From Hydrogenophaga sp. (GTDB lineage Bacteria; Pseudomonadota; Gammaproteobacteria; Burkholderiales; Burkholderiaceae_C): 41,641 nt of DNA. The first letter of the stretch is position 1, and every line of letters starts with the position of its first letter. The notes beneath the pieces were generated by a model. That model saw only the letters and a program-made list of their open reading frames with translations, made no database searches and had not been told where the DNA came from. Positions 17,153 to 26,866 of the stretch are shown piece after piece. Position numbers and translations under genes: made by a program. The DNA lies in contig NZ_JADMJO010000051.1 of the NCBI RefSeq assembly GCF_018780385.1, forward strand, positions 1 through 41,641, written 5' to 3'.

Positions 17153-17941
17153 ATGACACCTCACGCACTGCTCGACCACCTGGACCAGGGCCGCCTCTGG
17201 CCCAACCCATCCGGACTCACACTGGACGCCGCGTACGCGCAAGCGCTCGCCGTGCGGCAGTTGCGCATCGCGCGCGGCGAACAACCGCGCGGCTACAAGG
17301 TGGGCTTCACCAACCGCTCGATCTGGCCGCGCTACAACGTGTTCGCGCCGATCTGGGGCAGCGTGTGGGACAGCACCCTCACACTGTGCGACGGTGACGG
17401 CAGCGTGTCGCTCGCCCACACCTGCCAGCCACGGCTGGAGCCCGAGGTCGTGTTCGGACTGAAGGCCACGCCCGCGGCCAACGCCACGCTGGACGATCTC
17501 TTCGAGGCCATCGACTGGGTGGCACCTGGCTTTGAGGTGGTGCAGTCGCACCTGCCGGACTGGAAGTTTCTGCCCGCCGACACCGTGGCCGACGGCGCGC
17601 TGCACGCGCGCCTGCTGGTGGGTCGTCGCACGCCGGCGCGGGAGCTGGCCGGCAGCGCGGCAGGACTCGACACCTTGCTGGCCCATGCGCAGGTGAGCTT
17701 GCTCAAGGACGACCAGGCTGTCGAGGAAGGCCAGGGCTCGAACGTGCTGGATGGCCCACTGCGCGCGCTGCAGCACTTCGCGCAGACCTTGCGCGCTTGC
17801 CCGGGCGCACCCGATCTGCAAGCCGGCGACGTGATCACCACCGGCACCTGGACCGATGCCTGGTCTGTTGCGCCCGGCGAGCACTGGTCGGCCCGCTTCA
17901 CCTCACCACTGCCCAGCCTCTCGGTGCGCTTCACCGGTTGA
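17153..17941 (+). CDS. 2-oxopent-4-enoate hydratase family protein (MhpD/FAH fold)
   Basis: A 262-residue member of the fumarylacetoacetate-hydrolase fold. Divalent-metal ligands are probably E96 and E98 (RLEPEVVFGL) and E128 (PGFEVVQSH). The N-terminus has GYKVGFTNRSIWPRYNVFAPIWG, and the later motif EEGQGSNVLDGPLRAL is typical of 2-keto-4-pentenoate hydratases and 4-oxalocrotonate decarboxylases. No other aromatic meta-cleavage genes are nearby, so the true substrate is open. The open frame extends to 16889, but the ATG at 17153 gives the family length. A TATGAT hexamer at 17114-17119 may be its -10. Confidence 0.85.
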   Translation: MTPHALLDHLDQGRLWPNPSGLTLDAAYAQALAVRQLRIARGEQPRGYKVGFTNRSIWPRYNVFAPIWGSVWDSTLTLCDGDGSVSLAHTCQPRLEPEVVFGLKATPAANATLDDLFEAIDWVAPGFEVVQSHLPDWKFLPADTVADGALHARLLVGRRTPARELAGSAAGLDTLLAHAQVSLLKDDQAVEEGQGSNVLDGPLRALQHFAQTLRACPGAPDLQAGDVITTGTWTDAWSVAPGEHWSARFTSPLPSLSVRFTG

Positions 17942-18032
17942 GACCTGCGTTCCCTTGCAGGTGAAACCCTCTAAACACACGGCAATAGCCTTGGTAGATT
18001 CGTGCGCAGCACACACAACGGAGACAAAACAC

Positions 18033-19704
<1,672 letters not shown>

Positions 19705-19727
<23 letters not shown>

Positions 19728-20175
19728 GCACTCCGTCGGCGCCCTGCTCGCACAGGCGCAGCACGACCTCAAAACCTTCCGCGTTGCCGTAATAAGGGTC
19801 GGGCACCTCCAACGTGCCCGGCACGCCCGCGTACTCCAGAAACAAGTGCAGCTTGTGCTGGTGCTGCGGCGGGCACACATGCTGCAGGTTGGCCAGGTTG
19901 TCGCGGTCCATGGCAAGGATCAGATCGAACTGCTCGAAGTCCTCGTCCGTCACCTTGCGCGAACGCTCCTTGGCGATCTGGCTGTAGCCGCGCGCTTGCG
20001 CCAGCAGGATGGCGCGGCGATCGGCCTTTTCCCCCCGGTGCGCGCCGTAAGTGCCGGCAGAGTCGAGCGACACCCGGTCGGCCAACCGCCTGCGTTGCAC
20101 TTCGGCGTGCATCACGCTGGCGGCCATCGGAGAGCGACAGATGTTGCCCATGCAAACGAGAAGGATCCTGGTCAT
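19705..20175 (-). CDS. low-molecular-weight protein tyrosine phosphatase
   Basis: A 156-residue phosphatase with the P-loop CMGNICRS (C8 nucleophile, R14; CX5R), followed by SPMAASVMH. The general-acid aspartate is D126 in VPDPYYG. MTRILLVCMGNICRSP is a standard family start, so the longer open frame (to 20421) is not used. The Tyr-rich DPYYG loop is intact, so the enzyme should be active. No tyrosine kinase or exopolysaccharide genes are adjacent, so this is probably a housekeeping copy. It overlaps the acyl-CoA synthetase gene end by 23 nt. Confidence 0.92.
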
Positions 20176-20220
20176 GCCGCAAGGATAGCGAGCCCCGAGA
20201 GCGCCCGACATGACGCCTCG

Positions 20221-20251
20221 GAAAAAACAAAGCCCGCCAGAGGCGGGCTTT
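20221..20251 (-). terminator. Rho-independent terminator after the H-NS family gene
   Basis: Minus strand: AAAGCCCGCC TCT GGCGGGCTTT followed by GTTTTTTC. The 10-bp stem lies 19 nt beyond the H-NS stop. Confidence 0.85.
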
Positions 20252-20269
20252 GCAAAGGCCGGGAACAAC

Positions 20270-20575
20270 TCAGATCCGGTAGTCGTCGACGCTCTTGCCA
20301 GAAGCCAGCACGGCGCGCACCCACTCGGGTTTGCGGCCCGGACCACCCGCCCAGAGCTCGCCGTTCGGGCCGCGGTACTTCGGTGCCGACGCCGATTTGG
20401 ATTTGGCGGGCTTCTTCGCACCGGTCGTGCCGCCCAGATCGGCCACCGAAATGCCGAATTGTTTCATCTTGGCCTTGATATCGGCGATCACGGAAGCGAG
20501 TTCGTCTTTCCGCGCCTGTTCGGCCTGGGCCATCAAGGTTTGGGCTTGCGCCATGAGTTCGGAATAGCTGGCCAT
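20270..20575 (-). CDS. H-NS family nucleoid protein
   Basis: A 101-residue DNA-binding protein. The N-terminal ~50 residues are a coiled-coil oligomerisation region (MASYSELMAQAQTLMAQAEQARKDEL...). A Lys-rich linker (GAKKPAKSKSASAPK) leads to the C-terminal DNA-binding motif YRGPNGELWAGGPGRKPEWVR, the beta-proteobacterial H-NS (Bv3F/BpH3-like) version of the AT-hook-like loop. The start follows an AAGGA ribosome site (minus strand), and a strong terminator follows the stop. It lies downstream of rluC on the same strand with 68 bases between them, so it probably has its own promoter. Confidence 0.92.
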   Translation of the reverse strand: MASYSELMAQAQTLMAQAEQARKDELASVIADIKAKMKQFGISVADLGGTTGAKKPAKSKSASAPKYRGPNGELWAGGPGRKPEWVRAVLASGKSVDDYRI

Positions 20576-20643
20576 TGATAAATCCTTATAAAGATGGAAT
20601 CGATCGGAATGTGTCATTAAAACTGCCGATACCGAACCACATT

Positions 20644-21648
20644 CTAATCGCCTTTTCCCGTCCAACCACCAGACCATGGCCGCAGTTCGTCGGGCAAGTC
20701 CGCATGCAACTCAACCGGCGTATTTGTGACGGGATGGCTCAATCGAAGGCGCCAGGCATGTAGAAACATGCGCTTCAATCCCGCGCGCGCCAATTGGCGG
20801 TTGAGTTCGAAATCACCGTATTTGTCGTCTCCCGCAATCGGATGACCGGCGTTGGCGAGGTGAACCCGGATCTGGTGGGTACGGCCGGTCTTGATGGTCA
20901 CTTCCAGCAAACTCAGGCCCTCCGGCAGCGCAGATGCGAGTGCCGACGACACCGGCACGCGCGCCACCACCTTCACCAAAGTCACCGAGTGCATGCCGTC
21001 GGGGTCTTCCTTGGTCGTCACCTTCACACGCCGTTCACCATCGGCCAGCAGATATTTGTGCAATGGCTGATCCAGCACCTTCAGGCGCGCGGGCCAGGCC
21101 CCTTTGACCAGCGCGAGATAGGTCTTGCCGGTTTCGCGTTCGCGGAATTGGTCCTGCAAGGCCTTGAGTGCACTTTTCTTTTTGGCAATCAACAGCAGGC
21201 CGCTGGTTTCACGGTCGAGGCGATGGACCAATTCGAGCAACCTGGCGTCGGGGCGGGCCTGGCGCATTTGTTCGATCACGCCAAAACTCACGCCACTGCC
21301 CCCGTGAACCGCCACACCAGCGGGCTTGTCGATGGCCAGGAATGCCTCGTCTTCGAAAATCACCGGAAATTGCCGGGCGGGTGCCGGATTGAGTTGCTTT
21401 TCTTCCGCCCGCTCGGAGAGGCGTATCGGCGGAATGCGCAACACGTCACCGGCCTGCACGCGGTCGTCCGCCCCAATCCGGCCCTTGTTCCGGCGCACCT
21501 CACCCGAGCGGATGATGCGGTAGATGTGCGTCTTGGGCACCCCCTTGAGTTCGCGGAACAGGAAGTTGTCGAGGCGCTGCCCGGCCGACTCTTCGTCCAC
21601 CGTGAGGTGCCGCACGGCAGCGGCTGCGGAGTTCGGGGGCTGAAGCAA
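20644..21648 (-). CDS. rluC: 23S rRNA pseudouridine(955/2504/2580) synthase RluC
   Basis: About 334 residues. The N-terminal S4 RNA-binding domain (AGQRLDNFLFRELKGVPKTHIYRIIRSGEVRRNKGR, about 22-57) is followed by the RluA-type catalytic domain with HRLDRETSG (D145 catalytic), KTYLALVKG and GRTHQIRVHL. RluC makes pseudouridines in 23S rRNA. No in-frame ATG exists before an upstream stop; the start is TTG at 21648 or GTG at 21615, neither with a clear Shine-Dalgarno. It is divergent from rne, an arrangement conserved in proteobacteria, and the two -10 regions seem to overlap near 21695. Confidence 0.93.
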   Translation of the reverse strand: MLQPPNSAAAAVRHLTVDEESAGQRLDNFLFRELKGVPKTHIYRIIRSGEVRRNKGRIGADDRVQAGDVLRIPPIRLSERAEEKQLNPAPARQFPVIFEDEAFLAIDKPAGVAVHGGSGVSFGVIEQMRQARPDARLLELVHRLDRETSGLLLIAKKKSALKALQDQFRERETGKTYLALVKGAWPARLKVLDQPLHKYLLADGERRVKVTTKEDPDGMHSVTLVKVVARVPVSSALASALPEGLSLLEVTIKTGRTHQIRVHLANAGHPIAGDDKYGDFELNRQLARAGLKRMFLHAWRLRLSHPVTNTPVELHADLPDELRPWSGGWTGKGD

Positions 21649-21694
21649 GGGAATCCGAGGGGAAATAGGGACACCACGGTGGCGGTTGACTGTC

Positions 21695-21700
21695 TATAAT
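21695..21700 (+). promoter_or_regulatory. -10 box of the rne promoter (overlapping rluC promoter)
   Basis: TATAAT at 21695-21700, preceded by TGTC, is a consensus -10 for rightward transcription. The same bases read ATTATAG on the minus strand, with a TTACAG about 18 nt upstream as a possible -35 for rluC. The rightward -35 is weak (ACACCA region). Confidence 0.55.
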
Positions 21701-21706
21701 GCGTCA

Positions 21707-22253
21707 CTCTCGTCACGTGCTGTAAGTGATTGATTTGCCTTGAGTTTAAGGCAAGCACTGAAGGCGCAGACCTCCCGGCCCGACAAAGCGGGAGACCGAC
21801 GTGAGAGGTTGCCACCCGCAGCACCCGGCACCTCCCATCGCACCCGCGGCCATTCCCCATGGAATCCCGGTGCGGTCAAGGTGCGGTAGACGCCGCGGGC
21901 GAACCGGTTGATGAAAACAGCGAACCCGATTACGGAATACCCCAATCGACCAGCTTTCCAACGTGAAGCTGGTCGAGGACAAAGTGAACACAGAGATAAC
22001 CCGGCCAGATCCATGTCATTGACAGCCATCCAGCCTTCCCTGCTCACCCAACTCCACGCGCCTACGCCCTGACCTGGCGGTTCGACGCGGCACCTCGGTG
22101 CCCGCCTGTGTTGAACGCCTTCCCCGAACTGCGGGTCAACGGCTCTCCGGCAATTCCTCCCCCGTTCGCTTTTTCCGCTGGTTCACGGCGAGTTGACGCC
22201 TGTGGTTTTCGAACCCGGGCGTCCTTGTGTGTTTGAACGAAGGAAATCGCATC
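21707..22253 (+). promoter_or_regulatory. long structured 5' leader of rne
   Basis: About 550 bases without a convincing gene separate the TATAAT from the rne ATG. Visible hairpins are TTGCCTT/AAGGCAA (21735-21754), CTCCCG/CGGGAG (21772-21794) and a perfect 10-bp stem CGACCAGCTT/AAGCTGGTCG with a 9-nt loop (21947-21975). E. coli rne also has a long leader through which RNase E controls its own mRNA; the same kind of autoregulation is inferred here. A 53-codon ORF (ATG 21911 to TGA 22072) lies in it without a Shine-Dalgarno. An AAGGAA site at 22240-22245 serves rne. Confidence 0.55.
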
Positions 22254-25200
22254 ATGAAACGCATGCTGATCAACGCCACGCAGGCCGAAGAGCGCCGGCT
22301 GGCCATTGTGGACGGGCAGAAACTGCTCGACTACGAAATCGAAATCGAAGGGCGCGAACAGCGCAAGGGCAACATCTACAAGGCCGTCGTCACCCGCGTC
22401 GAGCCCTCGCTGGAAGCCTGCTTCGTCGACTACGGTGAGGAACGCCACGGCTTCCTGCCGTTCAAGGAAATCTCGCGCCAGTATTTCGCCGCCGGTGTGC
22501 CGGTCAACCAGGCCCGCATCAACGACGTGATCCGCGAAGGCCAGGAACTGCTGGTCCAGGTCGAGAAGGAAGAACGCGGCAACAAGGGCGCGGCCCTCAC
22601 CACCTTCGTGAGCCTGGCCGGCCGCTACGTGGTGCTGATGCCCAACAACCCGCGCGGCGGTGGCGTGAGCCGCCGCATCGAAGGCGAAGACCGTCAGGAA
22701 CTCAAGCAGGCGCTGGACCAGCTCGAATACCCCAACGGCATGAGCATCATCGCGCGCACCGCCGGCATCGGCCGCGACGCGCCCGAGCTGCAGTGGGACC
22801 TGAACTACCTGCTCAAGCTGTGGAACGCGATCGACGGCGCGGCGCAGGGCGGCAAAGGCGCCTACCTGATCTACCAGGAATCGAGCCTGGTGATCCGCGC
22901 GATCCGCGACTACTTCAACAGCGACATCGGCGAGATCCTGATCGACACCGACGACATCTTTGAGCAGGCGCACCAGTTCATGAGCCACGTGATGCCCGAG
23001 CACGGGCACCGCGTGAAGCGCTACCGCGACGACGCACCGCTGTTCTCGCGCTTCCAGATCGAGCATCAGATCGAAACCGCCTACAGCCGCACCGTGCAGC
23101 TGCCCAGCGGTGGCGCCATCGTGATCGACCAGACCGAAGCGCTGGTGGCCGTGGACGTGAACTCGGCCCGCTCCATCAAGGGCGGTGACATCGAAGAGAC
23201 CGCGACCCGCACCAACCTCGAAGCCGCTGACGAAGTGGCCCGCCAGGCGCGCCTGCGCGACCTGGGTGGCCTGATCGTGATCGACTTCATCGACATGGAC
23301 GAGTCGAAGAACCGCCGCGACGTGGAAAACCGCCTGCGCGACGCGTTGCGCCAGGATCGCGCCCGCGTGCAGTTCGGCGCCATCAGCAAGTTCGGCCTGT
23401 TGGAGATGAGCCGCCAGCGCCTCAAGCCCGCGCTGAACGAAGGTTCGTCCATCCCCTGCCCGCGCTGCGGTGGCTCGGGCCACATCCGCGACACCGAATC
23501 GTCGGCGCTGCAGATCCTGCGCATCATCCAGGAAGAGTCGCTCAAGGACAGCACGGCCGCCGTGCTGGTGCAGGTGCCGGTTGAAGTCGCCAGCTTCCTG
23601 CTCAACGAGAAGCGCACCGAGATCACCAAGATCGAACTCAAGCAGCGCATCAATGTGCTGCTGGTGCCCAACAAGTCGCTGGACACGCCCAACTACAAGC
23701 TCGAGCGCTTGAAGCACGACGACCCGCGTCTGGACAACCTGGACGCCAGCTACAAGCTGGCCGACGAGCCGGATGAAGCCACTGGCTTCACGCGCCGCAG
23801 CCAGGAACGCACCAACAAACAGGAACCAGTGATCAAGGGCGTGCTGCCTGACGGTCCGGCACCCGTGGCGGCTCCGCGCCCCGAGGTGGTGGCACCGGTG
23901 GCCACTCCCGTGGCAGCCAAGGCTGTTGTGGTCCCCGTGGCCGCGCCCGTCGTGGCTGCTCCGGCCGAAAAGGGGTTCTTCGGCTGGCTCAAGAGCCTGT
24001 TCGTTGGTGGTGACGCACCAACCCCCGCACCCAAGCCGGCGGTGGCCGCCCCGGCCGTCAAGCCCGGTGCCCGCGAAGAGCGCGCCGATGGCCGTGGTCA
24101 GCGCGAAGGTGGTCGTGACGGTGGCCGCGATGGCCGCAGCCGCGGTGGACGCGGCGGTGCTGAAGGCCGTGGACAACGTGACGGTGGCCGCGAAGGTGGC
24201 CGTGGCAGTCGCGAAGGTGGTCGCGAAGGCCGCCAGGTCGAGGGCCGCGGCGAGCCGCGCGGTGAAGGCCGTGTGGAGGGACGCCCGGAAGGCCGTCCGG
24301 AAGGACGTGCCGAAGGCCGCGGTGAAGGTCGCCGGGGCGAAGGTCGCGGCGAGCCGCGTGGCGAAGGCCGCAGCGAAGCGCGTGGCGAACCACGCGGCGA
24401 GAGCCGGGGAGAACCACGCGGTGAAGGTCGCGGTGAACCACGCGGAGAAGGCCGGGGTGAGGGTCGCCGTGGTGAGGGTCGCCGCGACAACCGCCGCGAC
24501 GCCACACCGGTTGAGGGCGCAGCGCCTGCTGAATTGGTGAACGGAACACCAGTCACCGCCTCGAGCGAAACGAACGAAAGCGGCGACAACCAGCGCCGCG
24601 GTCGTGGTGGGCGCGGTGGCGAGAACCGCCGCCGTCCCGCCGAAGGCGCCGAGGGCCAGGCCCCGATCGTCCAAGGTGATGCCGCACCGGTCACGCAGGA
24701 AACTGGCGACAACGCAGAGATGCCCCGCGAAGGCGAGATGGTCGACGGCGGCGATGGCGCACCACGCGCCCCGCGCGAGCGCCGCAGCCGTGACCGTTAT
24801 GGCCGTGACCGCCGCGAGCGCGGCCCACGCGATCCCAACGCAGCCCCTGAAGGCGGCGAAGACCAGGCAGCACCCGTTACCGAGATGCCCGCCAGCGAAG
24901 TCGCCTTTGCCGCAGCCTCGACGCTGGTGCCTTCGCACGAGCCGGTGGACGAAGCCCCCACGCGCAGCTACTTCAGCCTGCCGGTGGAGGCTGCGCCAGC
25001 GCCTGTGGTGAACGAAGCGCCCGTGTTCACGCCTGCACCCGTTGCAGCGCCGATCGCAGCACCGGTGGTTGAGCCAGTCGCACCGGCACCTGCAATTGCC
25101 TCACCTGTGATGGCACCGGTGGCCGCCCCCGTGGCCGCTCCAGCATCAGCACCCGTCCCTCGCGTGCCGGCACCGAAGCCTGTGGTGACCGAAGCGCCCG

Positions 25201-25463
25201 CGGCCCGCGGTCTGCCCAAGGTGGCCGGCTTCTCGCTGCCCATGGAGGAGATGCAGCAGGTCGCCCAGGCCAGCGGTCTGGAGTGGGTCAACTCCAACGC
25301 TGACAAGGTGGCCCAGGTGCAAGCCGCGATCGCGGCCGAGCCCAAGCCCGTGCACGTGCCCCGCGAGCCCAAGCCCGCGGTGGTGCTGGACGATGGCCCG
25401 TTGGTGCTGGTCGAGACCCGCAAGGACCTGCGCGACATGCAGCTGCCTTTCGAGACACGCTGA
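22254..25463 (+). CDS. rne: ribonuclease E
   Basis: A 1069-residue endonuclease and scaffold of RNA decay and rRNA/tRNA processing. The catalytic half has an S1 domain, the Mg-binding aspartates D301 (AVDVNSARS) and D344 ([10 protein letters not shown]), and the zinc-link C402-P-R-C405. The second half is disordered: an amphipathic membrane-anchor candidate [12 protein letters not shown] (572-583), a huge Arg/Gly/Glu repeat tract (about 604-750, units such as [10 protein letters not shown]), Pro/Ala/Val-rich linkers and a conserved-looking C-terminal block (from [19 protein letters not shown] to the end [20 protein letters not shown]). The start is [16 protein letters not shown] long antisense frame over it is an artefact of GC-rich codons. 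Confidence 0.96.
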   Translation: MKRMLINATQAEERRLAIVDGQKLLDYEIEIEGREQRKGNIYKAVVTRVEPSLEACFVDYGEERHGFLPFKEISRQYFAAGVPVNQARINDVIREGQELLVQVEKEERGNKGAALTTFVSLAGRYVVLMPNNPRGGGVSRRIEGEDRQELKQALDQLEYPNGMSIIARTAGIGRDAPELQWDLNYLLKLWNAIDGAAQGGKGAYLIYQESSLVIRAIRDYFNSDIGEILIDTDDIFEQAHQFMSHVMPEHGHRVKRYRDDAPLFSRFQIEHQIETAYSRTVQLPSGGAIVIDQTEALVAVDVNSARSIKGGDIEETATRTNLEAADEVARQARLRDLGGLIVIDFIDMDESKNRRDVENRLRDALRQDRARVQFGAISKFGLLEMSRQRLKPALNEGSSIPCPRCGGSGHIRDTESSALQILRIIQEESLKDSTAAVLVQVPVEVASFLLNEKRTEITKIELKQRINVLLVPNKSLDTPNYKLERLKHDDPRLDNLDASYKLADEPDEATGFTRRSQERTNKQEPVIKGVLPDGPAPVAAPRPEVVAPVATPVAAKAVVVPVAAPVVAAPAEKGFFGWLKSLFVGGDAPTPAPKPAVAAPAVKPGAREERADGRGQREGGRDGGRDGRSRGGRGGAEGRGQRDGGREGGRGSREGGREGRQVEGRGEPRGEGRVEGRPEGRPEGRAEGRGEGRRGEGRGEPRGEGRSEARGEPRGESRGEPRGEGRGEPRGEGRGEGRRGEGRRDNRRDATPVEGAAPAELVNGTPVTASSETNESGDNQRRGRGGRGGENRRRPAEGAEGQAPIVQGDAAPVTQETGDNAEMPREGEMVDGGDGAPRAPRERRSRDRYGRDRRERGPRDPNAAPEGGEDQAAPVTEMPASEVAFAAASTLVPSHEPVDEAPTRSYFSLPVEAAPAPVVNEAPVFTPAPVAAPIAAPVVEPVAPAPAIASPVMAPVAAPVAAPASAPVPRVPAPKPVVTEAPAARGLPKVAGFSLPMEEMQQVAQASGLEWVNSNADKVAQVQAAIAAEPKPVHVPREPKPAVVLDDGPLVLVETRKDLRDMQLPFETR
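24063..24500 (+). repeat. Arg/Gly/Glu-rich low-complexity repeat within rne
   Basis: Imperfect in-frame repeats of codons for G-E-G-R, G-E-P-R and G-R-R-G-E make up about 145 residues of RNase E. This is the probable RNA-binding (AR-rich) segment. The DNA is repetitive (cgcggtgaaggt-type units) and is likely to vary in length between strains. Confidence 0.85.
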
Positions 25464-25471
25464 TCGGCACC

Positions 25472-25497
25472 ACCTTCAGGCGCCAGCGCCTGAAGGT
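25472..25497. other. perfect 12-bp inverted repeat after rne
   Basis: ACCTTCAGGCGC (25472-25483) CA GCGCCTGAAGGT (25486-25497) starts 8 nt after the rne stop. It is a near-perfect palindrome with a 2-nt centre and no T tract of its own, and lies just before the main terminator. Confidence 0.7.
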
Positions 25498-25505
25498 ATG
25501 GACCC

Positions 25506-25540
25506 CAAAAGAAAAGCGCCCTCGGGCGCTTTTCTTTTGA
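25506..25540. terminator. bidirectional terminator between rne and hemY
   Basis: AAAAGAAAAGCGCC / GGCGCTTTTCTTTT forms a GC stem flanked by A and T tracts on both sides, so it can terminate rne (rightward) and the hem operon (leftward). Confidence 0.88.
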
Positions 25541-25555
25541 CTGGTGAGCAAACGT

Positions 25556-26866
25556 TCAGTCCAACAACGCGGCCTGCTTCCAGGCCGCCTGGGCCGCCGT
25601 CTCGTCGCCGCGCTCTTCGGCCAGCAAGGCCAGCGAGCGCCAGGTGCGGCGCATCAGTGCAGCGTCATTCAAGCCGTGACTGGCCTGCGTGAGCAGCTGA
25701 CTGGCCTTGCCCCAAAGTTGACGCTGCATGCAAGCCTGCCCGGCGAGGTACTGCAGAAAGGCGTTGTTCGGCGACAGGCGCTGTTGCAGTTCCAGGCGAG
25801 CTAGCCAGGCGCTGTCCAGTTGCGGCAGGCCGGGCTCGAAAGCCGTCACCAGGTGGCGTTGCTGCGCAGGCGTCAGTGCATCGAAGCCCTGCCACAACGG
25901 CTCCAGCCAGGAGCGCAGTCGAGCCGCCACCGCGTGGGCTTCATCACCGTCCGCGTCGCTGCGCTGGAGCACCAGTTGGTTACCGCGCCGCGCGGCGGCC
26001 AGGGCCAGTTCGGGCATGGCGCGCTCGCTGGCGTCCAGACCGTTCCACACGGCCTCGAGCTGCGCCATGTCGTGTGCTTCGCGCAAGGCGTCGAGCACCA
26101 ACCCGCGCACGATGCTGCGCGAGGCTTCGGGTGAAAACGCCTTGTGCTTGGCGAGCAGGCGCGCGGTCTCCAGCGCTTCGGAGGTGGCGCCTCCCAGGCG
26201 CGCCACCCGCAGCTTGAGCCGCAGCGCCTGGATGCGCCGGCCGGCCCCTTGCGGCAACTCGGCCAGACGGCTGCGCGCAGCCTCCACATCGCGGTCTTCC
26301 ACCGCCCAGCGCACCGCGCGCAACAGCGCGCCCTCGGACGCATCGGGCGCGCCCTTGGCCAGGGCGGGATCGAGCGCGGCCTGAAGGTTTTCGTCACGCC
26401 GCTCGCGGTTCTGCAACGACTGCGCGCTTTCGGCGACCAGCAAGTGCGCGAGCACCTGCAATTGGTCGCGCCGCGGCCACTGGCCTGGCGAGACGGTCTT
26501 GAGTTGATCGAGCGCGTGCTGCGCAGCCGACTGCGCCCGCACGAAACGCCCCGCCAGCTGGTGCGCCAATGCGTCCATGACCGAGCCCACCACCGAGCGC
26601 TCGACCTGCTGGTTGCGCCATCGCTTAGCCCGAAGGGGCAGGTCTCGAACCAGACCGATGGCCAGCAACGCGGCGTGCAGCAGCACAAAGCCGGCGATCA
26701 GGCAGAACAGGACGAAGTTGAAGGAGACGTCGAACCGGTAGGGTGGCCAGAACAGCGTGACCGTGCTCGCGTTGTGTCCCACCAGCAGCGCCAGCGCCAC
26801 CGCCACGGCGGCCAGCCCCAGCAACCAGAACACGTTGCGCATCGCGCCCCGCTGACCGCGGCGCAT
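25556..26866 (-). CDS. hemY: HemY N-terminal domain / TPR protein of heme synthesis
   Basis: A 436-residue inner-membrane protein. Two transmembrane helices near the N-terminus (about 10-30 and 48-70) flank the HemY_N motif HNASTVTLFWPPYRFDVSFNF. The rest is a helical, TPR-like cytoplasmic region (for example LEAVWNGLDASERAMPELALAAARRG and LSPNNAFLQYLAGQACMQRQLWGKA). It is linked to tetrapyrrole synthesis but is not the protoporphyrinogen oxidase also called HemY in Gram-positives. Its ATG overlaps the hemX stop by one base (TGATG at 26868-26864). MRNVFWLL at 26842 is an alternative start. Biochemical role unresolved. Confidence 0.9.
   Translation of the reverse strand: MRRGQRGAMRNVFWLLGLAAVAVALALLVGHNASTVTLFWPPYRFDVSFNFVLFCLIAGFVLLHAALLAIGLVRDLPLRAKRWRNQQVERSVVGSVMDALAHQLAGRFVRAQSAAQHALDQLKTVSPGQWPRRDQLQVLAHLLVAESAQSLQNRERRDENLQAALDPALAKGAPDASEGALLRAVRWAVEDRDVEAARSRLAELPQGAGRRIQALRLKLRVARLGGATSEALETARLLAKHKAFSPEASRSIVRGLVLDALREAHDMAQLEAVWNGLDASERAMPELALAAARRGNQLVLQRSDADGDEAHAVAARLRSWLEPLWQGFDALTPAQQRHLVTAFEPGLPQLDSAWLARLELQQRLSPNNAFLQYLAGQACMQRQLWGKASQLLTQASHGLNDAALMRRTWRSLALLAEERGDETAAQAAWKQAALLD

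Noticed and set aside
21911..22072. 53-codon ORF in the rne leader
   Set aside because: No Shine-Dalgarno, and it runs through the strongest hairpin of the leader; it could be a regulatory upstream ORF but nothing in the sequence supports translation.
24063..24500. CRISPR-like or tandem-repeat array
   Set aside because: The repeats are in frame within rne and encode a low-complexity protein segment; there are no unique spacers.
22062..24938. 958-codon open frame antisense to rne
   Set aside because: It mirrors codon bias of rne; the translation is low-complexity (Thr/Ala/Phe repeats opposite the Arg/Gly tract) with no recognisable domain.
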